This document shows, in pieces, positions 27,259 through 35,142 of a DNA stretch of 64,000 nucleotides. Origin of the DNA: Kiloniella spongiae (GTDB lineage Bacteria; Pseudomonadota; Alphaproteobacteria; Kiloniellales; Kiloniellaceae). The stretch lies in the NCBI RefSeq assembly GCF_001026905.1, contig NZ_LAQL01000003.1, positions 62,001-126,000 of the forward strand, written 5' to 3'. The notes below the pieces were generated by a model, which worked only from the letters and a program-made list of their open reading frames with translations, searched no databases and was not told the DNA's origin. The translations under genes were made by a program, and so were the position numbers. How positions within the stretch are numbered: the stretch's first letter is position 1; each line of letters starts with the position of its first letter.

Positions 27259-28149
27259 CTATTCAGGAATACTTTGTAGCTTGAACATGGCACGGAGAAT
27301 GTTTTCATTGGAACGAATGCCCATATGTGAAAACCATTTATTAAAGAGTTCCAGTGATTTATTACTTCGATAGAGGTTTGCTAGGTGTCGGTCAACAAGG
27401 AGTTTGAAATCAAGTGACTGGCGTGCGAACATTAAGGCGTAGGGATCATAAGTGTAAAAGCGATTAACCAACTTAAGGTCATTTGGGGCGTCAGCAGCGT
27501 CAAGTAAGCCAATGAGAATGACACGATCAGCTATATAGGCATCGATCTCTCTGTTCTCCAGCGCTTCGATTCCTGTCTTAGGGTGTTTGTAAGTGATGAG
27601 CTCAACGTCAAGTTTGTCACGTTCTACGCGTTTGGTAATCGCCTCGGCTGTTAGTGTGCCATAGATAATGCCAGCTTTTTTCCCCTTGAGGCTTTTCAAG
27701 CTTCTGATCCGGCTATCATCTTTCACAAGCATTTCGGCACCAGTAACGTAGGTCAAAAGGCTAAAACTCACCTTTTCCTGACGTTTGAATGTCCAGGAAG
27801 TAGTGCCACAAACAATATCCACTTTCCCGTCTCGTACATAGTCAAAGCGATTGTCAGCTGTTATTTCGACCATTTTTAGTTCGAGATCTGGTTTATTAAG
27901 GTCCTGTTTCAGCTTCTCGTAAATTCCCTTGCAGAGATCTATTGAATAACCTTCCACATCGCCTGTTACAGTTACATTGGAAAAGGGGTGTTTTTCATTT
28001 CGATAACCAATGACAAAGCTGTTAGTTTTTTCAATTCGTTTCAGCGTACTGTCTTTTGCCTCTGCGTGAGAAATTTGGGAAAACAAGGAAAGGCCTAAGA
28101 CGAGAAAAAGAACGGGTAGTGTTGCGGTTTTAGAGAGGAACTTTTTCAT
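27259..28149 (-). CDS. family-3 amino-acid-type solute-binding protein (GltI-like), orphan
   Basis: 296 residues with a signal peptide at 1-30 (ending HAEA). The mature domain matches polar amino acid binding proteins of the GltI/AapJ group: FVIGYRNEKHPFSNV, GYSIDLCKGI, DIVCGTTSWTFKRQEKVSFS and LKGKKAGIIYGT. The arginine of the TxxR-like segment that grips the alpha-carboxylate is plausible within TSWTFKRQE. No transporter subunits adjoin it. It lies 107 bases ahead of the second binding-protein gene and 52 bases behind the cysteine peptidase gene, all in one direction, so these three may share a transcript. Glutamate/aspartate is a guess from family resemblance. Confidence 0.87.
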   Translation of the reverse strand: MKKFLSKTATLPVLFLVLGLSLFSQISHAEAKDSTLKRIEKTNSFVIGYRNEKHPFSNVTVTGDVEGYSIDLCKGIYEKLKQDLNKPDLELKMVEITADNRFDYVRDGKVDIVCGTTSWTFKRQEKVSFSLLTYVTGAEMLVKDDSRIRSLKSLKGKKAGIIYGTLTAEAITKRVERDKLDVELITYKHPKTGIEALENREIDAYIADRVILIGLLDAADAPNDLKLVNRFYTYDPYALMFARQSLDFKLLVDRHLANLYRSNKSLELFNKWFSHMGIRSNENILRAMFKLQSIPE

Positions 28150-28201
28150 TTGGATCGCTCTGGCATGAATTAAAATGAAGATGAGGGCTTGTTAAGTTTG
28201 G

Positions 28202-28858
28202 TTAGAAGGCATCGTGAAACTGTGTGTTTACACTGACAAACGCAGCTTGTTCTTCCATGTTTATTTCGTAACTTGGTTTGAAGCTATGGTGTTGTTCTTC
28301 AGAAATGACCCGTTGATATAAATTATCGAGTACATATTGATCACCCGACTTGGTTTCCACAACGGCAACGGCATGACCAACAGGGCCGTATCGCCCGTAA
28401 AAAGTCCCGGCAACCATCCAAAGATCGCGTTGGTCATAGCCCAACAAGGCCGCTGATGTCAGATAAACATGTGCGTAATCATCGCAATCCCCGTATCCCC
28501 GGGCGATGGTTTCTCCGGGTGTTGACCAATAGTCTTTGCGTTCAGTTTTGTATTTTACATTGCGGCCAGCCAATGCATAAAGCGATTTGAGTTCTTTTAC
28601 CGCATCGCTCGATTTTTCTGCCATTAGATTTCTGTACCAACTTCGCACGCGTTTTGATTTGTTTTTGTCGTAGGAGTGAAATTCTCGTAACCAACGGTGA
28701 TGAAACTGAACCTGTTGTGTTTTATTCAAAAAACTTTTTGGTGCTTTGGATATGGTGACATATTTGGCACGGACATCGTCCGCTGTTGTGGCTAAAATGA
28801 GGACAGTCAATGACGTAAAAATACAGCTTCTTTTGATATTTGGAGCTGAGAGTGCCAT
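28202..28858 (-). CDS. transglutaminase-like cysteine peptidase (BTLCP, LapG-like), periplasmic
   Basis: About 218 residues from the ATG at 28858, which has AGGAAAATCA upstream and starts a signal peptide ending near VRA. The catalytic triad fits the bacterial transglutaminase-like family: Cys125 in YGDCDDYA, His162 in GHAVAV and Asp178 in YVLDN. LapG, the best-known member, cleaves RTX adhesins at the N-terminus under control of LapD and cyclic di-GMP. An RTX protein is encoded in this window but 25 kb away, and no LapD is seen, so that link is speculative. An upstream start at 28915 would precede the signal peptide with extra hydrophobic sequence and is less likely. Confidence 0.85.
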   Translation of the reverse strand: MALSAPNIKRSCIFTSLTVLILATTADDVRAKYVTISKAPKSFLNKTQQVQFHHRWLREFHSYDKNKSKRVRSWYRNLMAEKSSDAVKELKSLYALAGRNVKYKTERKDYWSTPGETIARGYGDCDDYAHVYLTSAALLGYDQRDLWMVAGTFYGRYGPVGHAVAVVETKSGDQYVLDNLYQRVISEEQHHSFKPSYEINMEEQAAFVSVNTQFHDAF

Positions 28859-28981
28859 TGATTTTCCTTGAATGATTAAAGAAAGTATAAAGTATAACGT
28901 AGCAATTCTGACCAAGTAAGTGAAGATTCAATTGTATTGCATGCAGTTTATGAAAAAAGTGGATACTCTTCTAGGGAGAAT

Positions 28982-29014
28982 AAGGCCCGCCGTGAATTTA
29001 CTCGGGCGGGCCTT
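28982..29014 (-). terminator. GC-rich terminator hairpin
   Basis: AAGGCCCGCC and GGCGGGCCTT form a strong stem 30 bases past the stop codon of the membrane-protein gene at 29047. The T-run is short (TTATTC on the minus strand). Confidence 0.7.
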
Positions 29015-29046
29015 TGGGTGCTGTGGAATGGAATAGGAGTGAGCGA

Positions 29047-29514
29047 TCAGTTTGCCATACTCCACAACACACGTAAGAGGGCAATTTGTGCCATAAGAAT
29101 ATAGGTCATCAACATAAAGAGCATAATGTAGCGGTGTGCGTTGGACTCTCCACGTGATTTGAGGGCACGGACTCGTTGCGTCGATGTTGATAAGTGTTTC
29201 GATATTTCGTGTATTTTACGTTTTTCATTGATTTGCCAGAATTGCAGAAAAATTTCTGTTGCAATGGCGAAAATAGTTAAGGCAAGAGAGCAGGCGATTA
29301 GATAATTCAGGAATTTGGCATCATAGGCATTTGCTTTTGCGAGGAAGTAAATTGCAACAAATGACAGACTGAGGTACGCAAGAGCTTGCCATTGCTGGCG
29401 TTTGGCAAAGAGCAGGTTTTCACCGGCTTCACGATAGATCATCAAGAACTCGGCATGGCTCAGATCATCAAGGGAACTCTCTCTGTGCTCAAATTCATCT
29501 TCTTCGTCTATCAT
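29047..29514 (-). CDS. small integral membrane protein, unknown
   Basis: 155 residues. The first 35 residues are acidic and cytoplasmic-looking (MIDEEDEFEHRESS). Two adjacent hydrophobic helices at about 44-62 and 68-92 are followed by a basic amphipathic stretch at about 95-122, and a third hydrophobic helix lies at about 128-152. The layout, a helical hairpin, a charged linker and a last helix, resembles small membrane proteins of unknown role; I do not recognise a Pfam family. The start has GAGGACCC upstream. It has its own terminator. No neighbour suggests a function. Confidence 0.7.
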   Translation of the reverse strand: MIDEEDEFEHRESSLDDLSHAEFLMIYREAGENLLFAKRQQWQALAYLSLSFVAIYFLAKANAYDAKFLNYLIACSLALTIFAIATEIFLQFWQINEKRKIHEISKHLSTSTQRVRALKSRGESNAHRYIMLFMLMTYILMAQIALLRVLWSMAN

Positions 29515-29844
29515 TGGGTCCTCGTTATGGAAAAGTGCCTGAAATAAGGGCTAATATGCTGGTTAGTGTTGAAGCCGCCAGTTAAGAGGAAAACATCAAT
29601 GTTTTACGACCTACAGTATCGTGCCAGTAAAGGATTAATAAGTCGTTTATAAGAAGACTTCTTTGTTTTTGGTCAATGAGTTAGTCAGGAGTTAGTTCGA
29701 AATTAATATAGCAATTCCACTCTGCAATGCTTTTTACGCCTGTTCAGGTTGTTCACCATGGGAAGCAACGAGTAGAAAACTGGCGCAATTCTTGTAAGGA
29801 GTATGTGCAAGTTGTATATTATTAGAAGAACGAAGGGACAAACG

Positions 29845-30066
29845 ATGACAGGTGTTGTAATGAGAATGAATATTCTATCCTGTTTGATTGGGACGGCATT
29901 TATTGTTTCAGGCGGTTGTTCTAAAAATACCTATCAAAAAGAAGAGGTTGTTGTGGTTTCAGAGCCAAGGCCAGCCACCTATTGTTATCGTTCGCTTGCC
30001 AATGTGGATTGCTATGAAGAGCCTGTACCGGAAGATGAGCGAACGCTTCTTGTGCCTGTAGAATAG
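29845..30066 (+). CDS. small putative lipoprotein
   Basis: 73 residues from the ATG at 29845, which has GAAGGG upstream; the longer frame from 29803 lacks a ribosome site. A hydrophobic leader (MNILSCLIGTAFIV) leads to SGGC, an imperfect lipobox whose cysteine would be acylated. The mature part is about 45 residues, acidic and rich in valine and proline with two cysteines (YCYRS, DCYEE) that could form a disulfide in the periplasm. No family recognised. The following region 30067-30476 holds no further gene except the repeats noted there. Confidence 0.6.
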   Translation: MTGVVMRMNILSCLIGTAFIVSGGCSKNTYQKEEVVVVSEPRPATYCYRSLANVDCYEEPVPEDERTLLVPVE

Positions 30067-30378
30067 CGGGGGCTTGGCCCGAGGCGCACTTTTATTGCCG
30101 GGATCTTTTTGCCTCTTTTAATCTGTTGCACTCATTATCACTGATTTCTCTTTCTATTCACTCGTTCACTTTCATTTGTACAGAGATCGAGACGGAATAT
30201 TTGCCTGAAGATTAACTGTCCAAATTTATATGAATGGACAGTTGTCGACCTTGTTACTGCACCAGACCTTTCTGCTTTTAGCGAAAAACTTTCAATAATT
30301 TAAATTTTATTCTCGCGTGCAAGATTGAATTTCTGCGGGTTTGATAAGTTTATAGTTGATTTTGTTATGTTATTTTAT

Positions 30379-30446
30379 ATCTATCTAATTTTATAGTTGA
30401 TTAATTATTGGATACTAAATAGTATCATCTAATAAATTAGATAGAT
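30379..30446. promoter_or_regulatory. nested inverted repeats upstream of the 30477 gene
   Basis: ATCTATCTAATT (30379-30390) and AATTAGATAGAT (30435-30446) are perfect 12-base arms. Inside them GATACT and AGTATC (30411-30426) form a second palindrome. The unit ends 30 bases before the GTG start and could be an operator or a structured leader. Confidence 0.55.
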
Positions 30447-30476
30447 GAGTGTTGAAACACTCTGCAGGGGGACATC

Positions 30477-31394
30477 GTGAAGAGATCGCAACTGGATTTG
30501 CATCGGTTTGAGAAGGTATTGGCTTTGCTGGATTCAGCCGTCGAAGGAGAGGCGATTGCCGCTCTGGGGCGTGCCAAGCATATGCTCGCTGGTGCAGATG
30601 TTAGCTTTAGAGAGCTAAAGGTGGGGATCTCCAGTTCTCAAGGATCAACTCAAGAACCTGTACAAGCGGTTGATACAGCCCAGGTGCAAAGACTGGAGCA
30701 GGAACTTGAATCTCTACGATGGTCCCTTGCTCGGCATGAGCTGCAAGTTGCAGCATTGCGCCAGTCGGTGGAAGAAAAATCCGCGGTGATCCAGATTGAG
30801 CAGGCAAAACGCCATGCTCAGGAAGGGGAACTGGTTGGTCTGCGAAAAGCTCATGCCGTGCAGATGGAAGAGGCTCTGAATCGAAAGGAAGACGTGGAGA
30901 GATTGACACGGGAACTGGCTCTATATCAATCTTTTGAGAAGGAAACGGGTGTCGGGCCTAAAGTCGCATTGCGTCAGCGTATGAAGAATAACGTCGGCGT
31001 AAAATCTGATCAGTCCAGGAAAGTTGCTCAGAAAACAGGACAAGAGATCAGCCCGGTAGGGGCGCGTCGACGAAGGGGGGGTGTTGATGTTGTCGCCAGT
31101 GTTACCAGCGAAATAACAAAGATGTCCTCAGAAAATGATCGCCCGGATCGGCTAGAACAGGCGGCCTTTAATCTTGTCGGCGGAGAGGATCGTTCCGTAG
31201 GAAAGGAATATCGTTGGGCGCGTCTGGAAGACAGGCATCAGGTTATGGCGGCTGTTGTAGAGGCAGGAAATGATGAAGCTGTCCCTGTTGATGGAGGAAA
31301 GGGTTCTGATACTTCAACGCTGAAGAGTAGTGAATTGGATATGAAGACGTTAAATGCGCTTGAGTTGGCAATGGGCCTGCGGGCAGAGGCTTGA
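30477..31394 (+). CDS. DUF2786-like N-terminus with coiled coil, unknown function
   Basis: 305 residues starting at GTG with CAGGGGG upstream. The first 45 residues (KVLALLDSAVEGEAIAALGRAK) resemble the short DUF2786 helical module found in phage and plasmid proteins. Residues about 65-160 are a strong heptad-type coiled coil rich in Glu, Gln, Arg and Leu. Residues about 160-305 are basic then acidic, with an RRRRGG patch near 197-202, and look disordered. There is no signal peptide or membrane segment. A DNA-associated structural or replication-linked role is plausible but not shown. It is followed 21 bases later by an HTH protein with its own coiled coil, so the two are probably an operon and may interact. 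Confidence 0.65.
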   Translation: MKRSQLDLHRFEKVLALLDSAVEGEAIAALGRAKHMLAGADVSFRELKVGISSSQGSTQEPVQAVDTAQVQRLEQELESLRWSLARHELQVAALRQSVEEKSAVIQIEQAKRHAQEGELVGLRKAHAVQMEEALNRKEDVERLTRELALYQSFEKETGVGPKVALRQRMKNNVGVKSDQSRKVAQKTGQEISPVGARRRRGGVDVVASVTSEITKMSSENDRPDRLEQAAFNLVGGEDRSVGKEYRWARLEDRHQVMAAVVEAGNDEAVPVDGGKGSDTSTLKSSELDMKTLNALELAMGLRAEA

Positions 31395-31415
31395 TTAGGC
31401 GCTTAGATCAGAATT

Positions 31416-31901
31416 ATGGCTTCTAGAGAAAAAGATGGCGGCACCACGTCAAAAAAAATAAGCGATAAAAAAAGAGAGAGCTTGGCGAGATCAAAAGAAC
31501 AATTTGCTTCTCTTCAGGAAAGCTTGCGTCAAAGTGTTGCTCAAATGGAGCAATGGGGAAGTTGGGCGCAAGACTTGATTGAAAGTCGCGATGACGAAAT
31601 AGCAGCCCTTCAGGCACGTGTTGATGCGCTAGAAACCCGTTTGTTGCGAGAGGCTGGGGATGAACCCAGACTGACAAATGCGCAAAAACGCGAAGCCATA
31701 ACGGCGTATTTAACTGATCCTGAACGTACAAACTGGTCAGACCGGGAGATTGCAAGACAAGTTGGTACGTCCCCCCAGACCGTTGCGAATTGGCGTCAAC
31801 GCCTGTCGGTTACTTCTCGGAGAGGACAGGATCGTACAGTTATTCGCGGCGGCAAAGTTTTCAAAATGCGCACTGATAATATTGGGCAAAATAAGGGGTA
31901 A
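31416..31901 (+). CDS. coiled-coil helix-turn-helix DNA-binding protein
   Basis: 161 residues. The N-terminal third is basic, then a coiled coil runs over about 30-80. A helix-turn-helix sits at about 105-130 (NWSDREIARQVGTSPQTVANWRQRL), with the second helix SPQTVANWRQ as the likely recognition helix. The C-terminal segment TVIRGGKVFKMRTDNIG resembles the tail following HTH domains in ParB-type phage and plasmid proteins. It is a probable regulator or partition-like accessory factor. The ribosome site is weak. It follows the DUF2786-like gene by 21 bases and converges with the Mor-like gene 13 bases away. It is not recognised as any named regulator. Confidence 0.65.
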   Translation: MASREKDGGTTSKKISDKKRESLARSKEQFASLQESLRQSVAQMEQWGSWAQDLIESRDDEIAALQARVDALETRLLREAGDEPRLTNAQKREAITAYLTDPERTNWSDREIARQVGTSPQTVANWRQRLSVTSRRGQDRTVIRGGKVFKMRTDNIGQNKG

Positions 31902-31914
31902 GAGTTACGCCTGT

Positions 31915-32382
31915 TCATAGTGCCATATTTTTTGTAGCGCGAACATTATTACGAAACAGGTTGGTTAAAGATCGACTTGAAATGCCAAATGTTTCTCTTA
32001 TCTCTTCCCGTGATCTTCCATTGTTATAGGCGGAAACGACCAGGGCTTTTCGAATGCGTTCAGAAACGCCCCACGGCGAAGGGATTTCGAGGTAGCCACT
32101 GCTATCTGATAAAATCATAATTTGGTTATAGAGATGTTCTGATACTGGAAACCCAAATTTTTGAGCCAGATCATGCCAATCTTTGTTGATGTAAAGTTTT
32201 CGTCCTCCATTTATGTAGATGAATGTCATTGCTTCTTTAAAACTCACTGATTCTATTAGTTCTGAAACGAGCCAGGGAAGGGCTGCAAGCACTTGGCCCC
32301 TGTTTTCATTGAATAGATCTTCCAGTGTTTGAAACACATCTTCATCATAAATTGGTATGCCTTTGAAAATATGACGTTCCAT
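31915..32382 (-). CDS. Mor-like transcription activator
   Basis: 155 residues from the ATG at 32382 (AGGGA seven bases upstream); an in-frame ATG at 32400 is less well placed. Residues about 60-80 contain the AMTFIYINGGRKLYI strand that resembles the Mor/C dimerisation domain of phage Mu middle and late activators. A C-terminal helix-turn-helix at about 123-147 (SREEIRETFGISSRSLTNLFR) completes the pattern. Mor activates phage middle promoters, but no Mu head, tail or transposase genes are present, so this is either a domesticated regulator or a phage remnant. It converges with the HTH gene and is divergent from the unrecognised gene at 32538, whose promoter it could control. Confidence 0.55.
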   Translation of the reverse strand: MERHIFKGIPIYDEDVFQTLEDLFNENRGQVLAALPWLVSELIESVSFKEAMTFIYINGGRKLYINKDWHDLAQKFGFPVSEHLYNQIMILSDSSGYLEIPSPWGVSERIRKALVVSAYNNGRSREEIRETFGISSRSLTNLFRNNVRATKNMAL

Positions 32383-32537
32383 ATCGGGTTCCCTGTGCAT
32401 GTGTCCGATGAATTCGTCTTATCTCATATTTTCCGATAACTTAAGGGGAATGATTCCCGTTATAGGTGTGTTTAATTTGTTGTTATTCCTTTTTACGAGC
32501 AATGTCGCTCGCTGTTCAATTTATTTTGGAGATAATA

Positions 32538-33170
32538 ATGGATTTCACATTAACACTTAATGTTGCCCCCGGAGATCTGGACGTTATCAACGGTGCTCAA
32601 CAAAAGATTGCCTTGGCAAAACCTGTTGGAAATTCCAAGGCTGACGTAATCTGGTTGGCATTTGATGCTTTTGAAAGTAATACGATTCAATGGTCAGAGG
32701 AATATTGGCTCTACGCCAGTACGGCCTCTGTCACCAAGAGTGGGACGAGAATTACCAAGCTCTCAGAAGTTCAGCCCGGGCCTGCGCTTTCAGGGTCGGT
32801 TTATCCCTTTAGTGATAACGCAACTTTTGGTACTGCGGTTAAAAATCCTGACGTGCCAACAGATACTTTTTCTGCCGTTAATAACATGTCCTATGGAAAA
32901 TACCCTGCCCTGACGTTTGGTCTGTCTCAAACGGCACAGGTTAATCAGGAAATTCAGGATAGGAAGCCTATTTCTGCAAGTTCTGTTTTGGCAACCCAAT
33001 CCATCCAGATTACGCCTTATACGGACATTTATATCTGGTTAGAAGGGCATTTCCAAAGCTCGACCATTGTTACAGATATCACGGGCAATAAGGCCGTTGC
33101 TAAGTTTGGCGGTGGTATCAATGAAATTGCAATGACTTATGACGGAAAAAGCGGTGTTTTCCATCAGTGA
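32538..33170 (+). CDS. unrecognised 210-residue beta-rich protein
   Basis: The start is ATG 32538 with GGAGATAATA upstream; the longer frame from 32466 has no ribosome site. The protein has no signal peptide, no cysteine in the core and no membrane helix. It is rich in Thr, Ser, Val, Tyr and Trp in alternating patterns that suggest a beta-sandwich or barrel (VIWLAFDAFESNTIQWSEEY, YPALTFGLSQ, ITPYTDIYIWLEG). I have a weak impression of similar sequences in fungi and scattered bacteria, but cannot name a family. It lies 181 bases ahead of the exported EndoU nuclease gene, in the same direction. The context permits a role as a toxin, lectin or carrier; none is shown. Confidence 0.6.
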   Translation: MDFTLTLNVAPGDLDVINGAQQKIALAKPVGNSKADVIWLAFDAFESNTIQWSEEYWLYASTASVTKSGTRITKLSEVQPGPALSGSVYPFSDNATFGTAVKNPDVPTDTFSAVNNMSYGKYPALTFGLSQTAQVNQEIQDRKPISASSVLATQSIQITPYTDIYIWLEGHFQSSTIVTDITGNKAVAKFGGGINEIAMTYDGKSGVFHQ

Positions 33171-33351
33171 TAAGCTTTAGCTCGCTACCTCAGAAGGTAT
33201 TTCTGAGGTGATTTATAAGATAATCCGTTGCGGAATTATCTGTACTCTATGCCGAATACGTGCTGGTCTTGCAGGAGAGGCGGTTATGTCTCCCCGAACC
33301 CTTCCGTTGCTTTTCTGTGAGGCTGGTGCGTGCCGAAAACGAGGGAATATT

Positions 33352-33936
33352 ATGAAACTAAAAAACATATCAAAAATGTTGCCAAAAATGATTTTTCAGG
33401 GGCTTTGCGCCCTGATACTTATTGTTGGCGCGATGATTGTTCATACTGGTACCGCATCAGCGCAAGTCGCTTGTGATGAAACACAGGATCATTGGGTTAC
33501 CGTTAACGTGCCGGGTACTGATCCGGTTCAAACGGTAGAAGTTAACAGAAAGCATGTTTTCTGTGGTGAAGTGAAGAAGAAAAGAGCAAAGGGTTTTCAC
33601 TCACGCCCAAACGGGGATAACCCGGAAACCGTTGATACTTCAACTGCTGGACTTACCCAGTATAGGGTTGTGGTCGATGGTGTTGAGGTTCCTACGGGCC
33701 TATATAACCTGACTAATTTTGATATTACCGATAATGGCGTTACAGCTGTGAAAGCTATTTCGACGATGTTCCCGGATCATTGCAGTTATAACGATGTTCT
33801 GACGGCGATCGCCAATGCATCAACGGGTGATGATTCCGGTCCAACATGTCGAACAATACAAGGCGCTGATTTTCCTATTCAGGTGTATTATTTACCTGAC
33901 GGGCGCATCAATACGGCTTTTCCAATTGTACCTTAG
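33352..33936 (+). CDS. secreted EndoU-type nuclease domain protein
   Basis: 194 residues from ATG 33352 (GAGGGAATATT upstream); the frame extends upstream to 33208 but without a ribosome site. A signal peptide at 1-37 ends at ASA. The mature part fits the bacterial EndoU fold: His68 (RKHVFCGEV) and His83 (KGFHSRPNG) are 15 residues apart as in EndoU catalytic pairs. A KAISTMFPD segment near 134 would supply the third catalytic residue, and the chain ends with the typical QVYYLPDGRINTAFPI strand pair. EndoU enzymes cleave RNA, often as toxins in contact-dependent or secreted systems. Here the domain stands alone behind a Sec signal rather than at the end of a large toxin. A terminator follows, then a small possible immunity gene. 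Confidence 0.75.
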   Translation: MKLKNISKMLPKMIFQGLCALILIVGAMIVHTGTASAQVACDETQDHWVTVNVPGTDPVQTVEVNRKHVFCGEVKKKRAKGFHSRPNGDNPETVDTSTAGLTQYRVVVDGVEVPTGLYNLTNFDITDNGVTAVKAISTMFPDHCSYNDVLTAIANASTGDDSGPTCRTIQGADFPIQVYYLPDGRINTAFPIVP

Positions 33937-33999
33937 TTTATAAGGTTATGATCCCAAAGGCTCGTCCGTCTTGACCTGTTGATAAGCGGTGAATGATGA

Positions 34000-34026
34000 G
34001 AAGGCAGGGGAAACCTGCCTTCTTTT
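34000..34026 (+). terminator. Rho-independent terminator of the EndoU gene
   Basis: GAAGGCAGG and CCTGCCTTC form a perfect nine-base stem with a five-base loop, then TTTT. It lies 64 bases past the stop codon. Confidence 0.8.
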
Positions 34027-34078
34027 GTAGCAAGCATCTGGATGAAATAAAGTCTGGATAAAAAATGAGGCAAAATCA

Positions 34079-34363
34079 GTGACCAAAGAAAACCGTATAG
34101 AAGAGTTTTTACGTACCGACGTACAGTTTGATCTACAATGGGCTGATTTGTTGATTGAAAAGGCTCAGACTGCGCTAAAGGATACTAATTATAAGTGGGA
34201 AGGTTCTGCGAATGCGAATTTCATCTGCATTGACGGAACTGGTGTTCGATTGGAGCCACTGCATGAACAGTACACAGGTGATCTGTTTTTATCTCACGAT
34301 AGTTTTATCGTGACGTTGGGGAGCTGGAAAAAGAAAATCAAGGCTGGTCGGACAAAGTCCTAG
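34079..34363 (+). CDS. small acidic/basic soluble protein, possible EndoU immunity protein
   Basis: 94 residues starting at GTG with TGAGG nine bases upstream. The layout is an N-terminal helix (QFDLQWADLLIEKAQTAL), a middle beta segment (YKWEGSANANFICIDGTGVRLEPL) and a C-terminal helix with a basic end. It has no signal peptide. Small genes directly behind EndoU toxins commonly encode cytoplasmic immunity proteins, and the size fits. Against it, a terminator separates it from the nuclease gene and I cannot match it to a named immunity family. The call is therefore an inference from position and size. Confidence 0.45.
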   Translation: MTKENRIEEFLRTDVQFDLQWADLLIEKAQTALKDTNYKWEGSANANFICIDGTGVRLEPLHEQYTGDLFLSHDSFIVTLGSWKKKIKAGRTKS

Positions 34364-34418
34364 GCACAACCCTAAGGCACAGTTATATGACAATGCTGTT
34401 CAGACGTTGGATAGCTAA

Positions 34419-34679
34419 AACTGTTCGATCATTTTACCTGGCTCGTTTGAGGAGGTGGCCAAGATTTTGTCAGAAGGTAGCAGGGCGGTAAACGGCGCTC
34501 CCGCGCCCCTCAATCCAGATGATGCTGGTATTATTATGTTGAACTTGTGCAGTTACTTATCAAATTACTGGAAGGTATAATCGGATGATTTCCCAACAAC
34601 CAATGATGGTCTTCTTCTTTTGAATGGGAAGAGGGCACTGAATTCATCTGAACAAGCGATTGATAACGTATCTTTTTGA
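34419..34679 (+). pseudogene. possible decayed gene with internal stop
   Basis: One frame reads as coding-like sequence (SFEEVAKILSEGSRAV, then LNPDDAGIIMLNLCSYL) to a TAA at 34578, and resumes in the same frame to a TGA at 34677. A TTG at 34467 with AGGAGG eleven bases upstream could start a 37-residue peptide. Without a longer intact frame this may be chance. Nothing else is visible in 34364-34707. Confidence 0.2.
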
Positions 34680-34707
34680 GCCTAATCAGTGTTGGGAAGT
34701 CCATGGG

Positions 34708-35091
34708 TTAGGCAAATGGTGCCTGACCATTCCCAAATGACCAGTTTTCGCGCTTCGTCTCGACCAGGTTGATGATGACATCGTTTCTTGGTACGCCGGG
34801 GTCATTGCTAACATTTTCTACGATTGCTTCATAAAGTACTTTTTTCTGCTCGACTGTTCTGCCTTTGGCACATGTAATTTGAATTATCACAAGGTCGTCT
34901 GAATGGGCGATGCCCATAAATGCTTCTGGACCGATCAATTCGGTGCCAGCCTGAAGCGAGGTCACAACCTGAAAATAGTCATCGGCTGGAATACCAAAGG
35001 CATCAATCAAAGCGCGGTGTACGCCCTGACTAAGTGCTGAGGGATAAAGCGGATCGTTACTGGAAGGGTGATAAATGCGGACGAGTGGCAT
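34708..35091 (-). CDS. tautomerase family protein
   Basis: 127 residues. After removal of Met1 the N-terminal proline of MPLVRIYHPS would be the catalytic base of the tautomerase superfamily. The length and the two beta-alpha-beta units (LVIIQITCAKGRTVEQKKVLYEAI) fit the longer tautomerase_2-type members. These enzymes isomerise keto-enol acids or act on unsaturated and dicarbonyl compounds. It is the last gene of a three-gene operon with glyoxalase I and a second tautomerase-like protein, divergent from an HxlR regulator, which points to electrophile or aldehyde handling. AAGGAG precedes the ATG. Confidence 0.85.
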   Translation of the reverse strand: MPLVRIYHPSSNDPLYPSALSQGVHRALIDAFGIPADDYFQVVTSLQAGTELIGPEAFMGIAHSDDLVIIQITCAKGRTVEQKKVLYEAIVENVSNDPGVPRNDVIINLVETKRENWSFGNGQAPFA

Positions 35092-35142
35092 GGTGTGCTC
35101 CTTGGTGTGTTTGAAAAAATTAAATCCGGGTGATGGCCCGAC

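Noticed and set aside
31915-34363. A Mu-like prophage
   Set aside because: Only a Mor-like regulator is present; no transposase, structural or lysis genes are visible.
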